Positions 51,955 through 60,547 of a stretch of DNA of 64,000 bases are shown piece by piece. The notes beneath the pieces were generated by a model. The model saw only the letters and a program-made list of their open reading frames with translations, had not been told where the DNA came from and did not search any database. Origin of the DNA: an uncultured Ilumatobacter sp. (lineage in GTDB: Bacteria; Actinomycetota; Acidimicrobiia; Acidimicrobiales; Ilumatobacteraceae); the NCBI GenBank assembly GCA_937905835.1, contig CALCXK010000006.1:6804-70803 (forward strand), in the 5' to 3' direction. Position 1 is the first letter of the stretch. Each line of letters opens with the position of its first letter. The translations under genes and the position numbers were made by a program.

Positions 51955-53073
51955 ATGGCCCGATTCGCCGTGGTCACAGGCGGAGGGACTGCCGGCCACG
52001 TGCTGCCGGCTCTCGCTGTCGCTGAAGCCCTGGTCGAGCGGGGGCGTAACGTCGACGAAATTCTGTACGCCGGATGTCAACGTGGGATGGAGACCCGGCT
52101 GCTGGCGAGTACCCCATTCCCCGCTGTCTTCTTCGACGTCGTCGGCTTCCAACGGAGCCTGAGTCGTCGAAACTTGGGCTTCATTCCGAAGATGATCAAG
52201 GCAACCTGGCAGGCGGTTAAGAAGTTCCGTGCGGATCGGCCCGCCGTAGTCGTCTCGGTTGGTGGCTACGCCAGTATGCCGTCCGTATTCGCCGCTCGGT
52301 GGTTGAAGATTCCTGTCGTGGTCGTCTCCTATGACCGCACGCCCGGACGGGCCAGCCGACTGTCAGCCAAGCGTGCCGTCGCGTGTGCGGTGGCCTTCGA
52401 GAACTCGCCGCTGCCGCGCGCCGAAGTCACTGGCGCACCGGTCAGGCAAGCAATCTTCGATGTTGATCGTACGGCTGGTCGGGCCGCAGCTCGGGAGCGA
52501 CTCGGGGTCGGACCCGACCGGTTCCTTGTTGGCGTCATGGGCGGCTCGCAAGGATCTGGCGTCCTCAACGGTGTCATCGCGAAGTACCTCGCCGACCACG
52601 CAGACGACAGCGGGTTGGCCGTCCGTCAGGCCGCCGGGGATCGGTTCATCGACACAATCGATCAGGTGGGGTCTGGCGATGCCGATGCAATCGGTGTCCA
52701 GCACCAGTTGATCGGCTACGAGGAGGACATGCCGTCGGTGTACGCCGCGGCTGATCTATTGATCGGCCGTGGGGGAGCGAGCACCGTGCACGAGGTGGCC
52801 GTCACCGGCACGCCGGCGATTCTCGTCCCGTGGGCGAATGCGGCCGACGACCATCAGACCGACAATGTGGGATGGCTGGCCGACTCGAATGCCGCGGTGC
52901 TGCTGCCTGAATCGGACCTCGTCTCCCTTGGCGACGAGATCGAACGCCTTCGCTGCGACGGCGTCGCACGCCAACAATTGAGCGATGCCGCTGCAGCGCG
53001 CGGCGACGTTCATCGATCTGGCGCATTGGCAGCATTGATCGAGCGCGTGGCCCTAACATCTGCTGCATCGTGA
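51955..53073 (+). CDS. murG: Lipid I N-acetylglucosaminyltransferase MurG, divergent at the HEQN motif
   Basis: 372 residues, GT28 family. The first motif is GGGTAGHVLPALAVAEAL near residue 8 and the UDP-GlcNAc-binding GRGGASTVHEVAVTGTPAIL near 263. The usual HEQNxxPG segment reads SYDRTPGRASRL near residue 123, so the HEQN residues are lost although the PG is kept. It adds GlcNAc to lipid I, giving lipid II on the inner membrane face. It starts one base after ftsW and overlaps murC as GTGA. It is the only MurG-type gene in the window. Confidence 0.9.
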   Translation: MARFAVVTGGGTAGHVLPALAVAEALVERGRNVDEILYAGCQRGMETRLLASTPFPAVFFDVVGFQRSLSRRNLGFIPKMIKATWQAVKKFRADRPAVVVSVGGYASMPSVFAARWLKIPVVVVSYDRTPGRASRLSAKRAVACAVAFENSPLPRAEVTGAPVRQAIFDVDRTAGRAAARERLGVGPDRFLVGVMGGSQGSGVLNGVIAKYLADHADDSGLAVRQAAGDRFIDTIDQVGSGDADAIGVQHQLIGYEEDMPSVYAAADLLIGRGGASTVHEVAVTGTPAILVPWANAADDHQTDNVGWLADSNAAVLLPESDLVSLGDEIERLRCDGVARQQLSDAAAARGDVHRSGALAALIERVALTSAAS

Positions 53074-54527
53074 ACTCGACCGACAATCCGTTCGACCCGA
53101 CTCCATCGTTGGCCCCTCCGGCGATGCGGGCACCGGTTGCGCCGCTTGATCTGTCGATCCCACATCGGCTACACGTCGTCGGCATCGGCGGCCCCGGGAT
53201 GAGCGCAATCGGCATTGCCCTAGCCGAAATGGGCCATGACGTCTCGGGCAGCGACCTCCGCGAACATCCGGTACTCGAACGTGTCCGAGCGGCGCGTGCT
53301 GCGGTGTACGTCGGGCACGACCGCTCGTACGTCCATGGTGTCGACGCCGTTACGGCGTCGACTGCAATCCCGGCCCACAACATCGAACTCGACGAAGCGA
53401 GGAACACTGGCGTCACCGTGCTCCGCCGCTCCGGGATGCTTGCATCGATCTGTGCTCGTGCGAAGTCGTTGGCTGTGGCAGGTACGCACGGTAAGACCAC
53501 TACGACATCGATGCTGATGCTGATCCTGGCTCAGGCCCAGCTCCGACCGAGCTTCATTGTCGGTGGTGATGTCACAGATGTCGGGACTGGTGCACATTGG
53601 TCCGGCGGCGAATGGCTGGTGGTCGAAGCTGACGAGAGCGACGGAACCCATCTCGAACTGCCTTTGTATGGCTCGATCATCACCAACATCGAAGTCGACC
53701 ACCTCGACCACTACGGCACGTTTGACGCGGTTGTCGACAGCTTCGACACCTACCTCGGTCAGATCGTTGGGCCCAAGGTCCTGAATGCTGACGATCCAAT
53801 CACCCGCCGGCTCGCAGGTGTGCACGGCGCCGTCACGTTTGGCCTCAGCGATGACGCCGACGTGCAGGCAGTCGATGTGCTGGCAACCAATGGAGCGTTC
53901 ACTTTTAGTGTCGAGCGGTGGCACGACGGCGGCAGGGTCCGTCTCGGGGAGATTAGCCTGCCGATGCGCGGCGTGTACAACGTCAGGAACGCGCTCGCGG
54001 CCACGACGATGGCGCTCGAAATTGGCGTGGGCTTCGCGGACATCGCCGAGGCGTTGGCCAAGTTCGGCGGGGTCGCTCGTCGATTCGATGTCCGAGGTGT
54101 TCACGGTGGCGTGACCTTCGTCGACGACTACGCCCACCTGCCGACCGAGATCGATTCGGTTCTCACCGGGGCACGCGACAGTGGCGACGGGTGGGAGCGC
54201 ATCATCGCGGTGTTCCAACCCAACCGGTTCAACCGAATCTCTGAGATCTGGCGCGACTACGCCGACGCATTCGGCCAGGCCGACCTCGTCGTACTCACCG
54301 ACATTTATGCATCTGGTACGACACCGATTCCGGGCATCACCGGCAAGCTCATCGTCAACGCTGTGACCGAGGCCAACCCTGGAAAACGCGTCGTCTGGCT
54401 TCCTCAGCGGAGCGATCTGGTCAACTACGTGGCGCGAGAAGCCCGGAGTGGTGACGTCGTGATTTCGATGGGCTGTGGCGACATCGCATCGTTCCCGTCT
54501 GAGGTACTCGATGTCTGCCGCGGTTGA
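53070..54527 (+). CDS. murC: UDP-MurNAc:L-alanine ligase
   Basis: 485 residues from a GTG overlapping the murG stop. The N-terminal motif HVVGIGGPGMSAIGIALAEM, ATP loop VAGTHGKTTTTSML, VEADESDGTHLELPL and FQPNRFNRISEIW are clear. The C-domain DDYAHHPTE motif reads DDYAHLPTE, with the second His replaced by Leu. It starts the UDP-MurNAc peptide by adding L-alanine. The 3' end overlaps murB by 17 bases. Confidence 0.93.
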   Translation: MNSTDNPFDPTPSLAPPAMRAPVAPLDLSIPHRLHVVGIGGPGMSAIGIALAEMGHDVSGSDLREHPVLERVRAARAAVYVGHDRSYVHGVDAVTASTAIPAHNIELDEARNTGVTVLRRSGMLASICARAKSLAVAGTHGKTTTTSMLMLILAQAQLRPSFIVGGDVTDVGTGAHWSGGEWLVVEADESDGTHLELPLYGSIITNIEVDHLDHYGTFDAVVDSFDTYLGQIVGPKVLNADDPITRRLAGVHGAVTFGLSDDADVQAVDVLATNGAFTFSVERWHDGGRVRLGEISLPMRGVYNVRNALAATTMALEIGVGFADIAEALAKFGGVARRFDVRGVHGGVTFVDDYAHLPTEIDSVLTGARDSGDGWERIIAVFQPNRFNRISEIWRDYADAFGQADLVVLTDIYASGTTPIPGITGKLIVNAVTEANPGKRVVWLPQRSDLVNYVAREARSGDVVISMGCGDIASFPSEVLDVCRG

Positions 54528-55467
54528 GCGGGCGCTCATCGAGCTGGGAGAACTCGCCGAGCGAGACGTACCAATCGGTCCGCTGACGACCTATCGCGTC
54601 GGAGGGGCGGCCGACGTCTTCGTCAGCCTCCGATCGCGGGCTGACCTCGTTCCGCTGGCCAAGGCAGTTGCAGCATCCGGCCTCCCGGTGCTCGTCGTCG
54701 GACGTGGATCGAACCTGCTCGTTGCCGACTCTGGATTCCGAGGTATCGCCGTGTCGGCATCCGCCATCACCGACTCGATCGACATCGATGAGTCATCGGC
54801 CACAGTCACCGCTGGAAGCAGCGTCTTACTGCCGGTGCTGGCTCGCCGTACGGCGGCCGCTGGGCTCATCGGGTTCGAATGGGCAGTCGGTGTTCCCGGG
54901 TCGGTCGGCGGCGCAGTGCGGATGAACGCGGGCGGCCACGGCTCTGACATGTCTGAGGTGCTCGTCTCCGTCACGATCGCTGACATCTCAGATACCGGGG
55001 GTGACCTGACCGACGATGCCAAAGCTGGCATCGTTCGGTCCGTGAATGCAGACGCCTTGGGGCTCCGATTCCGCGGGAGCGGCCTGGTTGCGACCGAACT
55101 CGTCCTCGACGCGACGCTGCAGTTAGTGCACGGCGACCGAACAGCGGCTGAGGCCGAACTGAGCGAGATCGTGCAATGGCGCCGGGCCAACCAGCCCGGT
55201 GGGCAGAACGCAGGGTCGGTCTTCGTCAACCCGGTTCCGGGCGAAGTCACCTGTGGGGCACTGATCGAGGCCGCCGGCCTGCGCGGGCTGCGTCGCGGTA
55301 CGGCCACTGTGTCCAGCAAGCACGCCAACTTCATCCAGGCCGATGAAGACGGCACAGCAAACGATGTCCGCGACCTGATGCGGCACGTCCGTACCGAGGT
55401 TGAGCGATCAAGCGGTTTCCGGCTGCGGAGCGAGATCCGTTTGATTGGTTTTGACGATGAGTTCTGA
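54511..55467 (+). CDS. murB: UDP-N-acetylenolpyruvoylglucosamine reductase
   Basis: 318 residues from the ATG at 54511; an upstream in-frame ATG (54475) lies deeper inside murC. FAD-binding motifs TTYRVGGAADVF, VVGRGSNLLVADSGF and GVPGSVGGAVRMNAGGHG are clear. The catalytic serine lies in NAGSVFVNP, followed by LIEAAGLRGLRRG and SSKHANFI, as in type I MurB. It reduces the enolpyruvyl ether to give UDP-MurNAc. Position between murC and ftsQ is standard. Confidence 0.94.
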   Translation: MSAAVERALIELGELAERDVPIGPLTTYRVGGAADVFVSLRSRADLVPLAKAVAASGLPVLVVGRGSNLLVADSGFRGIAVSASAITDSIDIDESSATVTAGSSVLLPVLARRTAAAGLIGFEWAVGVPGSVGGAVRMNAGGHGSDMSEVLVSVTIADISDTGGDLTDDAKAGIVRSVNADALGLRFRGSGLVATELVLDATLQLVHGDRTAAEAELSEIVQWRRANQPGGQNAGSVFVNPVPGEVTCGALIEAAGLRGLRRGTATVSSKHANFIQADEDGTANDVRDLMRHVRTEVERSSGFRLRSEIRLIGFDDEF

Positions 55468-55485
55468 GTCGGGCAACTGCAGCTG

Positions 55486-56868
55486 ATGTTTGGACGAAAA
55501 AAGCCTGCCGGCGAGCCCACGCCGGCCAGTGGTCGCGTCCGGCCCGACGCTTCGGTACTTGACGAACTCTCGCGTGCGTTTGGCGCCTACGGCGATGCCG
55601 ATGACAACGCTGCACTGATCGACGACAGAGATGACGCCACTGCTGCCGCTGAGATCGACCCGCTCGACGCGGCGATCGAGTTTTCAATCGTCACGTCGGA
55701 TGGCCCGCGGCTCGCTACCGATGCGGGGCCACCGACGCCGCTGGCAGAGCGTCGAACGATCAAGATCGGCGACGGCTTCGACGGCGCGGGGCTCGATTCC
55801 TTATCCGTCGACGAAGTTCGCGGTCGCCCGAGCAACCTCAATGTCGACCCGTCGGGCTCATCGATGTCGGCACCGACGCAGGCTCCATCATCGGCGAGAG
55901 CACCGGACAGCCGCTCCGGATCGGCCCGGGGTACTCGCTCAACAATCGCGATCGGTGGCGGGGATGACCTCCCGGATGCTGTGTATCTCGACGGTGGCGA
56001 CCTGGGCAATCGATCCGAAGGAACCGTCTTCATCGACGACGACGGCACCGACGACGCAATGGCCCCCAAGGACGCCAGTCTCCGGGGAATCGAACCGCGC
56101 CTCAGGCAGCGTCGGATCACGGTCCATCGTGCGATGGGACTGCGTCGGCTGAAGTGGGTTGTCGCCGGAATTGGCGCAGCGATCGTCGCGCTCGCTGCGT
56201 TGACTTTGCTTGGATCAGGCTTGTTCGCCATCGACGACGTATCGGTCGGAGGCAACGTCTACACCGACAAGAATCGCCTCGATGCAGTCATTGAAGAACT
56301 CACGGGCACACCTGTCCTCCTCGCCGACACTGCAGCTGCCGAACTCGCACTCGAGGCCATCCCCTGGGTGGAAACGGCCCGTGTCCGGGCAAAGTGGCCG
56401 GGCACAGCGACGATTGAGATCCGTGAACGCACGCCGGTTGCAACGATGCGCGGCGCTGATGGTCGATTTCGAGTACTCGATAATGAAGGCCGTGTGCTCG
56501 ACGTCATCGAAGGCCAACCGGTGGCGTTCATTCTCCTTGGTGGGCCGAACACGCTCGACCTCGCAGCCGGCGAGTTCGCGCCGATTGGACCGGCGTCAGC
56601 AGCCTCGCTGGTCACCAAGCTCACACCGACGATCCGGCCGCGTGTCCAAACGATCGACGTGACCGACGACGGGGCCGATCTGGTCATCTTCCTCACTCCG
56701 GCTGATGATGCCCTACAGACCACTCCCATTCGGGTACGATTTGGCTCGGCCATAGGCGACAGCGATCAGATCGAAAAGCTCCTTCGGCTCGAAAATCAAC
56801 TCGGCGACCTGCCGGCAGGGGCGGTGACGGAGATCAACGTGGCGACCAACGAGGTCACCGTGCTGTGA
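55486..56868 (+). CDS. ftsQ: Division protein FtsQ with long acidic tail
   Basis: 460 residues. The first 220 residues are a low-complexity, Asp/Ser/Gly-rich cytoplasmic tail, much longer than in most FtsQ proteins. A TM helix follows (about 224-245), then a POTRA domain (FAIDDVSVGGNVYTDKNRLD) and the FtsQ/DivIB beta domain with WVETARVRAKWPGTATIEIR. It forms the FtsQLB complex that regulates septal synthesis. Its tail is acidic, while those of FtsI and FtsW are basic. A 154-base gap follows, then ftsZ. Confidence 0.88.
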   Translation: MFGRKKPAGEPTPASGRVRPDASVLDELSRAFGAYGDADDNAALIDDRDDATAAAEIDPLDAAIEFSIVTSDGPRLATDAGPPTPLAERRTIKIGDGFDGAGLDSLSVDEVRGRPSNLNVDPSGSSMSAPTQAPSSARAPDSRSGSARGTRSTIAIGGGDDLPDAVYLDGGDLGNRSEGTVFIDDDGTDDAMAPKDASLRGIEPRLRQRRITVHRAMGLRRLKWVVAGIGAAIVALAALTLLGSGLFAIDDVSVGGNVYTDKNRLDAVIEELTGTPVLLADTAAAELALEAIPWVETARVRAKWPGTATIEIRERTPVATMRGADGRFRVLDNEGRVLDVIEGQPVAFILLGGPNTLDLAAGEFAPIGPASAASLVTKLTPTIRPRVQTIDVTDDGADLVIFLTPADDALQTTPIRVRFGSAIGDSDQIEKLLRLENQLGDLPAGAVTEINVATNEVTVL

Positions 56869-56975
56869 CGGTCCCCGCTCAAACATCCAGAACCTGGCAA
56901 GATAAACCCGACGACGCCTGGGCCCCCGATCAGCACGATCAGGATCCAGGCCGGACACATGGAAATGACACACTA

Positions 56976-57023
56976 ATGAACGACATGATTCGCCTGACGA
57001 AGCAACTTCAAAGGATTCGCTGA
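56976..57023 (+). CDS. Possible 15-residue leader ORF overlapping the ftsZ start
   Basis: An ATG at 56976 starts [15 protein letters not shown], and its TGA (57021-57023) overlaps the ftsZ ATG as TGATG. The ftsZ ribosome-binding sequence AAAGGA (57010-57015) lies inside it. Reinitiation after its stop could couple ftsZ to ribosome traffic. No clear Shine-Dalgarno precedes the small ORF and its length is compatible with chance, so this is a weak call. Confidence 0.3.
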   Translation: MNDMIRLTKQLQRIR

Positions 57024-58108
57024 TGGCTGGTGCTCCACAAAATTATCTTGCGGTGATCAAGGTCATCGGTGTTGGTGGCGGTGGCGTCAATGCCGTCAAC
57101 CGCATGATCGATGCTGGGCTGAAGGGCGTTGAGTTTATCGCCGTCAACACTGACGCCCAGGCGCTCTTGATGAGCGACGCCGATGTCAAGCTCGACATCG
57201 GTCGCGATCTCACTCGTGGCCTCGGCGCTGGCAGCGACCCCGAGGTGGGTCGCGCGGCAGCCGAAGCGCACAGGGAAGAAATCGAAGAAATGGTGAAGGG
57301 CTCCGACATGGTCTTCATCACCGCCGGCGAAGGTGGCGGTACCGGTACGGGTGCTGCGCCTGTCATTGCCGAGCTCGCCCGCGAAGCAGGTGCATTGACC
57401 ATCGGTGTCGTCACCCGCCCGTTCTCGTTCGAGGGGCGCAAGCGTGCGGTGCAAGCTGACAACGGTGTAGGTCGCCTCAAGGAGAAGGTTGACACGCTGA
57501 TCGTCATCCCGAACGATCGCCTACTCACTGTCGCAAACGACAAGACCAGCGTCCTCAACGCCTTCAAGATGGCCGACGAAGTACTGCTGCAGGGAGTGTC
57601 GGGCATCACCAGCCTCATCACCACGCCGGGTCTGATCAACACTGACTTTGCGGACGTCAAGATGATCCTCTCCAACGCTGGCTCGGCCCTCATGGGTATC
57701 GGCCAGGCGAGTGGCGACGAACGTGCTGTGTCGGCAGCGAAGGCTGCGATCTCGAGCCCGCTGCTCGAATCGGCAATCGATGGCGCACGTGGCGTGTTGC
57801 TCAACATCACGGGCCCGTCGAGCATGGGTCTGTTCGAGATGAACGCTGCCGCCGAGGTCATCCACGGCGTTGCCCACCAAGACGCCAACATCATCTTCGG
57901 TACGGTCATCGATGACGAGATGGGCGACGAAGTTCGCGTTACCGTCATTGCTGCAGGGTTCGATCGCGTCGAGAATTCCTCGTCGAATAGCGCGAGCGAC
58001 GATCTCGGGTTGCGCACCTCGCCGACTCGGATCGCCGAACTTTTTGCTGACGGCACAGAGTCCGACCCGCTCGACGACGACTTTGATGTCCCCTCGTTCT
58101 TGAAGTAG
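57023..58108 (+). CDS. ftsZ: Cell division protein FtsZ
   Basis: 361 residues. [20 protein letters not shown] near residue 13, the tubulin signature [18 protein letters not shown] near 104, and the T7 loop region with [20 protein letters not shown] near 203. The conserved C-terminal peptide [11 protein letters not shown] is present and would bind SepF and FtsW in place of the absent FtsA. It is a GTPase that forms the division ring. AAAGGA lies 7 bases before the ATG. Confidence 0.97.
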   Translation: MAGAPQNYLAVIKVIGVGGGGVNAVNRMIDAGLKGVEFIAVNTDAQALLMSDADVKLDIGRDLTRGLGAGSDPEVGRAAAEAHREEIEEMVKGSDMVFITAGEGGGTGTGAAPVIAELAREAGALTIGVVTRPFSFEGRKRAVQADNGVGRLKEKVDTLIVIPNDRLLTVANDKTSVLNAFKMADEVLLQGVSGITSLITTPGLINTDFADVKMILSNAGSALMGIGQASGDERAVSAAKAAISSPLLESAIDGARGVLLNITGPSSMGLFEMNAAAEVIHGVAHQDANIIFGTVIDDEMGDEVRVTVIAAGFDRVENSSSNSASDDLGLRTSPTRIAELFADGTESDPLDDDFDVPSFLK

Positions 58109-58209
58109 TCCCAGCGATCACCACAGAAAACTGGAACTCGACGTACCAGGATCGAACCGAGCCGGCACGCGGTGGTGGCATGGGCCGTCTCCCATGGCAG
58201 AGTGACGCC

Positions 58210-58875
58210 ATGATCCCCTGTACTGCCGCCGACGTCGCGAGCCGCCTCGCAGCGGTGCGTGGACGAGTCGAGGCAGTTGAGCGGGCGTGGACGCACGCCG
58301 TCGAGGTCGTTGCGGTCACCAAAGGATTCCCCGAGGATGCAGTCGCCGCGGCGGCCGAAGCAGGTTGCCGCTCGATCGGCGAAAACTATGCCCAAGATCT
58401 GCTGCTCAAGGAAGATGTCATCGAAGCCACAGGCGTCGATGTGCACTTCATTGGCCGCTTGCAGTCAAACAAAGTTCGTCAGCTCGCCCACCTCGTCACC
58501 GTCTGGGCCACGATCGATCGAGTATCGCTCATCGACGAGGTGGCCAAGCGAGTACCTGGAGGCAAAATCCTGCTGCAGGTGAACGCGACGGGGGAGGAGC
58601 AGAAAGGCGGATGTCGGCCGGCCGACGTGCCAGTGCTGCTCGAGCGGGCATGTGCGATGGGCCTCGACGTTCGAGGGCTGATGACCGTTGGGCCGACGGG
58701 AGGCTCGCCGGAGGTCGCTCGCCGGGCATTTCAGACGGTTCGTAGTCTTTTCGACGATTACGGTCTGGAAGTATGTTCAATGGGGATGTCGGGTGACCTC
58801 GACATTGCGATCGAATGTGGTTCGACCGAAGTTCGCATCGGGAGCGCTCTTTTCGGACAACGCCCAGCACGGTGA
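58210..58875 (+). CDS. yggS: YggS-family PLP homeostasis protein
   Basis: 221 residues from the ATG at 58210. The PLP lysine is in VVAVTKGFPEDAV near residue 37. GENYAQDLLLK, VHFIGRLQSNKVRQL and SMGMSGDLDIAIECGSTEVR are family signatures. It binds PLP and buffers B6 vitamers; no catalytic activity is known. In many actinobacteria pgeF (yfiH) separates it from ftsZ; here it follows ftsZ directly after 101 bases. Confidence 0.92.
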   Translation: MIPCTAADVASRLAAVRGRVEAVERAWTHAVEVVAVTKGFPEDAVAAAAEAGCRSIGENYAQDLLLKEDVIEATGVDVHFIGRLQSNKVRQLAHLVTVWATIDRVSLIDEVAKRVPGGKILLQVNATGEEQKGGCRPADVPVLLERACAMGLDVRGLMTVGPTGGSPEVARRAFQTVRSLFDDYGLEVCSMGMSGDLDIAIECGSTEVRIGSALFGQRPAR

Positions 58876-58951
58876 TCTCAAAATCCATGTCGATGTGTCC
58901 GCGTCCCGACGGGGTGTGTGGGCTAACATACGCAGCAAGCAGGAGGAATGC

Positions 58952-59515
58952 ATGACTATCTGGAAACGGACCATGGACTACCTGGGTCTCGGTCCTGACG
59001 ACACATACGACGATTACGACGAGCCGGAGTCGGCACCGCGTCAACGCGGTCCGCTTGAGCCCGATCAACGTCAGCGCGGCCCAGAATCCGATCCGACCGT
59101 CGCTACTGCGCCGCCGCGCCCGAGCTTCCCTTCACGTGATTTCGACGCATCAGCAGCAGCTCGTCGTCCCCGCGTCGACAAAACCGCTCCGCGCGATTCT
59201 TCAGGCGTTCAGATTCGTCCGAACAACCAGCCTCCCCAGCAGCCAGCGCTGCGCAGCGTTCCTGGAGGGTCCATGGAACCGCACACCGTCCGCCCGCTTC
59301 GTTTCGACCAGGCGCAAGAAGTCGCCGACAAGTTTAAAGACGGCCAACCGGTCATCATGAACCTTGAGGGAACTGATCGTGGCGTCGCTCGTCGCCTGAT
59401 CGACTTCGCCAGTGGCATCTGTTACGTCATGGACGGTTCGATGGAGAAGGTCGCCACTGGCGTCTACTTACTCAAGCCGCCACCGCAGCAGCGGTACGAC
59501 GAATACGACGATTGA
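58952..59515 (+). CDS. sepF: Division protein SepF
   Basis: 187 residues from the ATG at 58952, with AGGAGG at 58941-58946, 5 bases upstream. An ATG at 58948 in another frame is not used. The N-terminus MTIWKRTMDYLGLG is a likely membrane-targeting amphipathic helix. A linker rich in Asp, Arg and Pro follows, then the SepF domain (about 105-175: VRPLRFDQAQEVADKFKDGQ, VIMNLEGTDRGVARRLIDF). SepF anchors FtsZ to the membrane, which actinobacteria need because they lack FtsA. Confidence 0.93.
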   Translation: MTIWKRTMDYLGLGPDDTYDDYDEPESAPRQRGPLEPDQRQRGPESDPTVATAPPRPSFPSRDFDASAAARRPRVDKTAPRDSSGVQIRPNNQPPQQPALRSVPGGSMEPHTVRPLRFDQAQEVADKFKDGQPVIMNLEGTDRGVARRLIDFASGICYVMDGSMEKVATGVYLLKPPPQQRYDEYDD

Positions 59516-59559
59516 GTGCTGTCGCGACGACCGTACGCAGTGCTTGAGGGAGATCTTTC

Positions 59560-60486
59560 ATGGACATGAATCCGCAACGCGTCAGATCCGCACAGTTCAA
59601 AACTGTCAAACGAGGTCTCGACCCCGACGAAGTGCAGTTGTTCCTCGACGCAGTCGCTGGCGAACTCGAACGGGCGCAAAACCAGTCGACAGCAATGGAA
59701 GCGCGCGCACGCGCCGCCGTTGCTCGCGTACAAGAGTTGTCCAACGACGCTGTGTCGCACACTGCTGAGAGCCTTCGATCGGCGAGCAGCGAAGGGTCTC
59801 TCGTGACTTCCGGTTCTACCGCCGCTGGGATATCGATCGACATCACTGTTGACCAGTCCGAGACGATCACCCGCACGCTGCTGCTTGCACAGCGCACGGC
59901 CGACACCGCAGTTGCCGAGGCTCGCGCTGAAGCGCAGCGCCTCCGTGAAGAAGCTGAGGCCGAAATTGCCGAAACGATCGAGTCCAGTCGTGTCGCTGCT
60001 CAAGCATTGCTGGCTGACGTCCGCGCTGAAGCTCGCAAGGCAGGTGAACGCGAAAAGGTCGAACTTGCTGGCGAGGTCGATTCACTCATGGCACGCCGTG
60101 ACTTCCTTGAGTCTGACGTTGATCATATGGAACAGTTCCTCGTTGCTCAGCGCAGCCGCCTCCGCGACGCTGCGAATGAGATCATGGAGTTAACCGAGCG
60201 AGTCCCCAGTGGTCTCGGCGAGTCACGCCGCCCGCTGCTCTCGGCAGCGACCGAGGGCGTCATTGGAACAGCATCACCAGGAAACGACGACGACTCGGCC
60301 ACACCGATGGAGCCCGACGATTCAGCGATGGAGATCGACAATCCGGCGACGGATGATGATCTCTGGTTGCCAGACGACGTTCTCGATACGTCGGCCGTCA
60401 CCGCTGATGACGAATTATCGGCAGCGCTTACCGATGAAGGCCCGAGCCAGACCATGAAGTTTGGGTTCGAGCGCGACAACGACTGA
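59560..60486 (+). CDS. divIVA: DivIVA-family polar/septal coiled-coil protein
   Basis: 308 residues. The N-terminal DivIVA domain has AQFKTVKRGLDPDEVQLFLD near residue 12. Coiled coil follows (about 28-60 and 108-200: AEARAEAQRLREEAEAEIAE), then an acidic, Asp-rich tail of about 80 residues. DivIVA/Wag31 marks the poles and septum and directs polar wall growth in actinobacteria. A second ATG two codons in is possible; AGGGAG is 7 bases before the first. YlmG is not encoded between sepF and divIVA. Confidence 0.9.
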   Translation: MDMNPQRVRSAQFKTVKRGLDPDEVQLFLDAVAGELERAQNQSTAMEARARAAVARVQELSNDAVSHTAESLRSASSEGSLVTSGSTAAGISIDITVDQSETITRTLLLAQRTADTAVAEARAEAQRLREEAEAEIAETIESSRVAAQALLADVRAEARKAGEREKVELAGEVDSLMARRDFLESDVDHMEQFLVAQRSRLRDAANEIMELTERVPSGLGESRRPLLSAATEGVIGTASPGNDDDSATPMEPDDSAMEIDNPATDDDLWLPDDVLDTSAVTADDELSAALTDEGPSQTMKFGFERDND

Positions 60487-60547
60487 GTCTCTGGTCGGCT
60501 CGGAAACGGGCCGCTGCCAGGGCGGAACGGGTCGATAGGGTTTCGGG

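Noticed and set aside
53220..54539. Minus-strand open frame of 439 codons opposite murC
   Set aside because: It is fully antisense to a clear murC with strong motifs; long antisense frames are common in high-GC DNA.
57043..58446. Minus-strand open frame of 467 codons opposite ftsZ and yggS
   Set aside because: It has no recognisable domain and runs against two well-supported genes.
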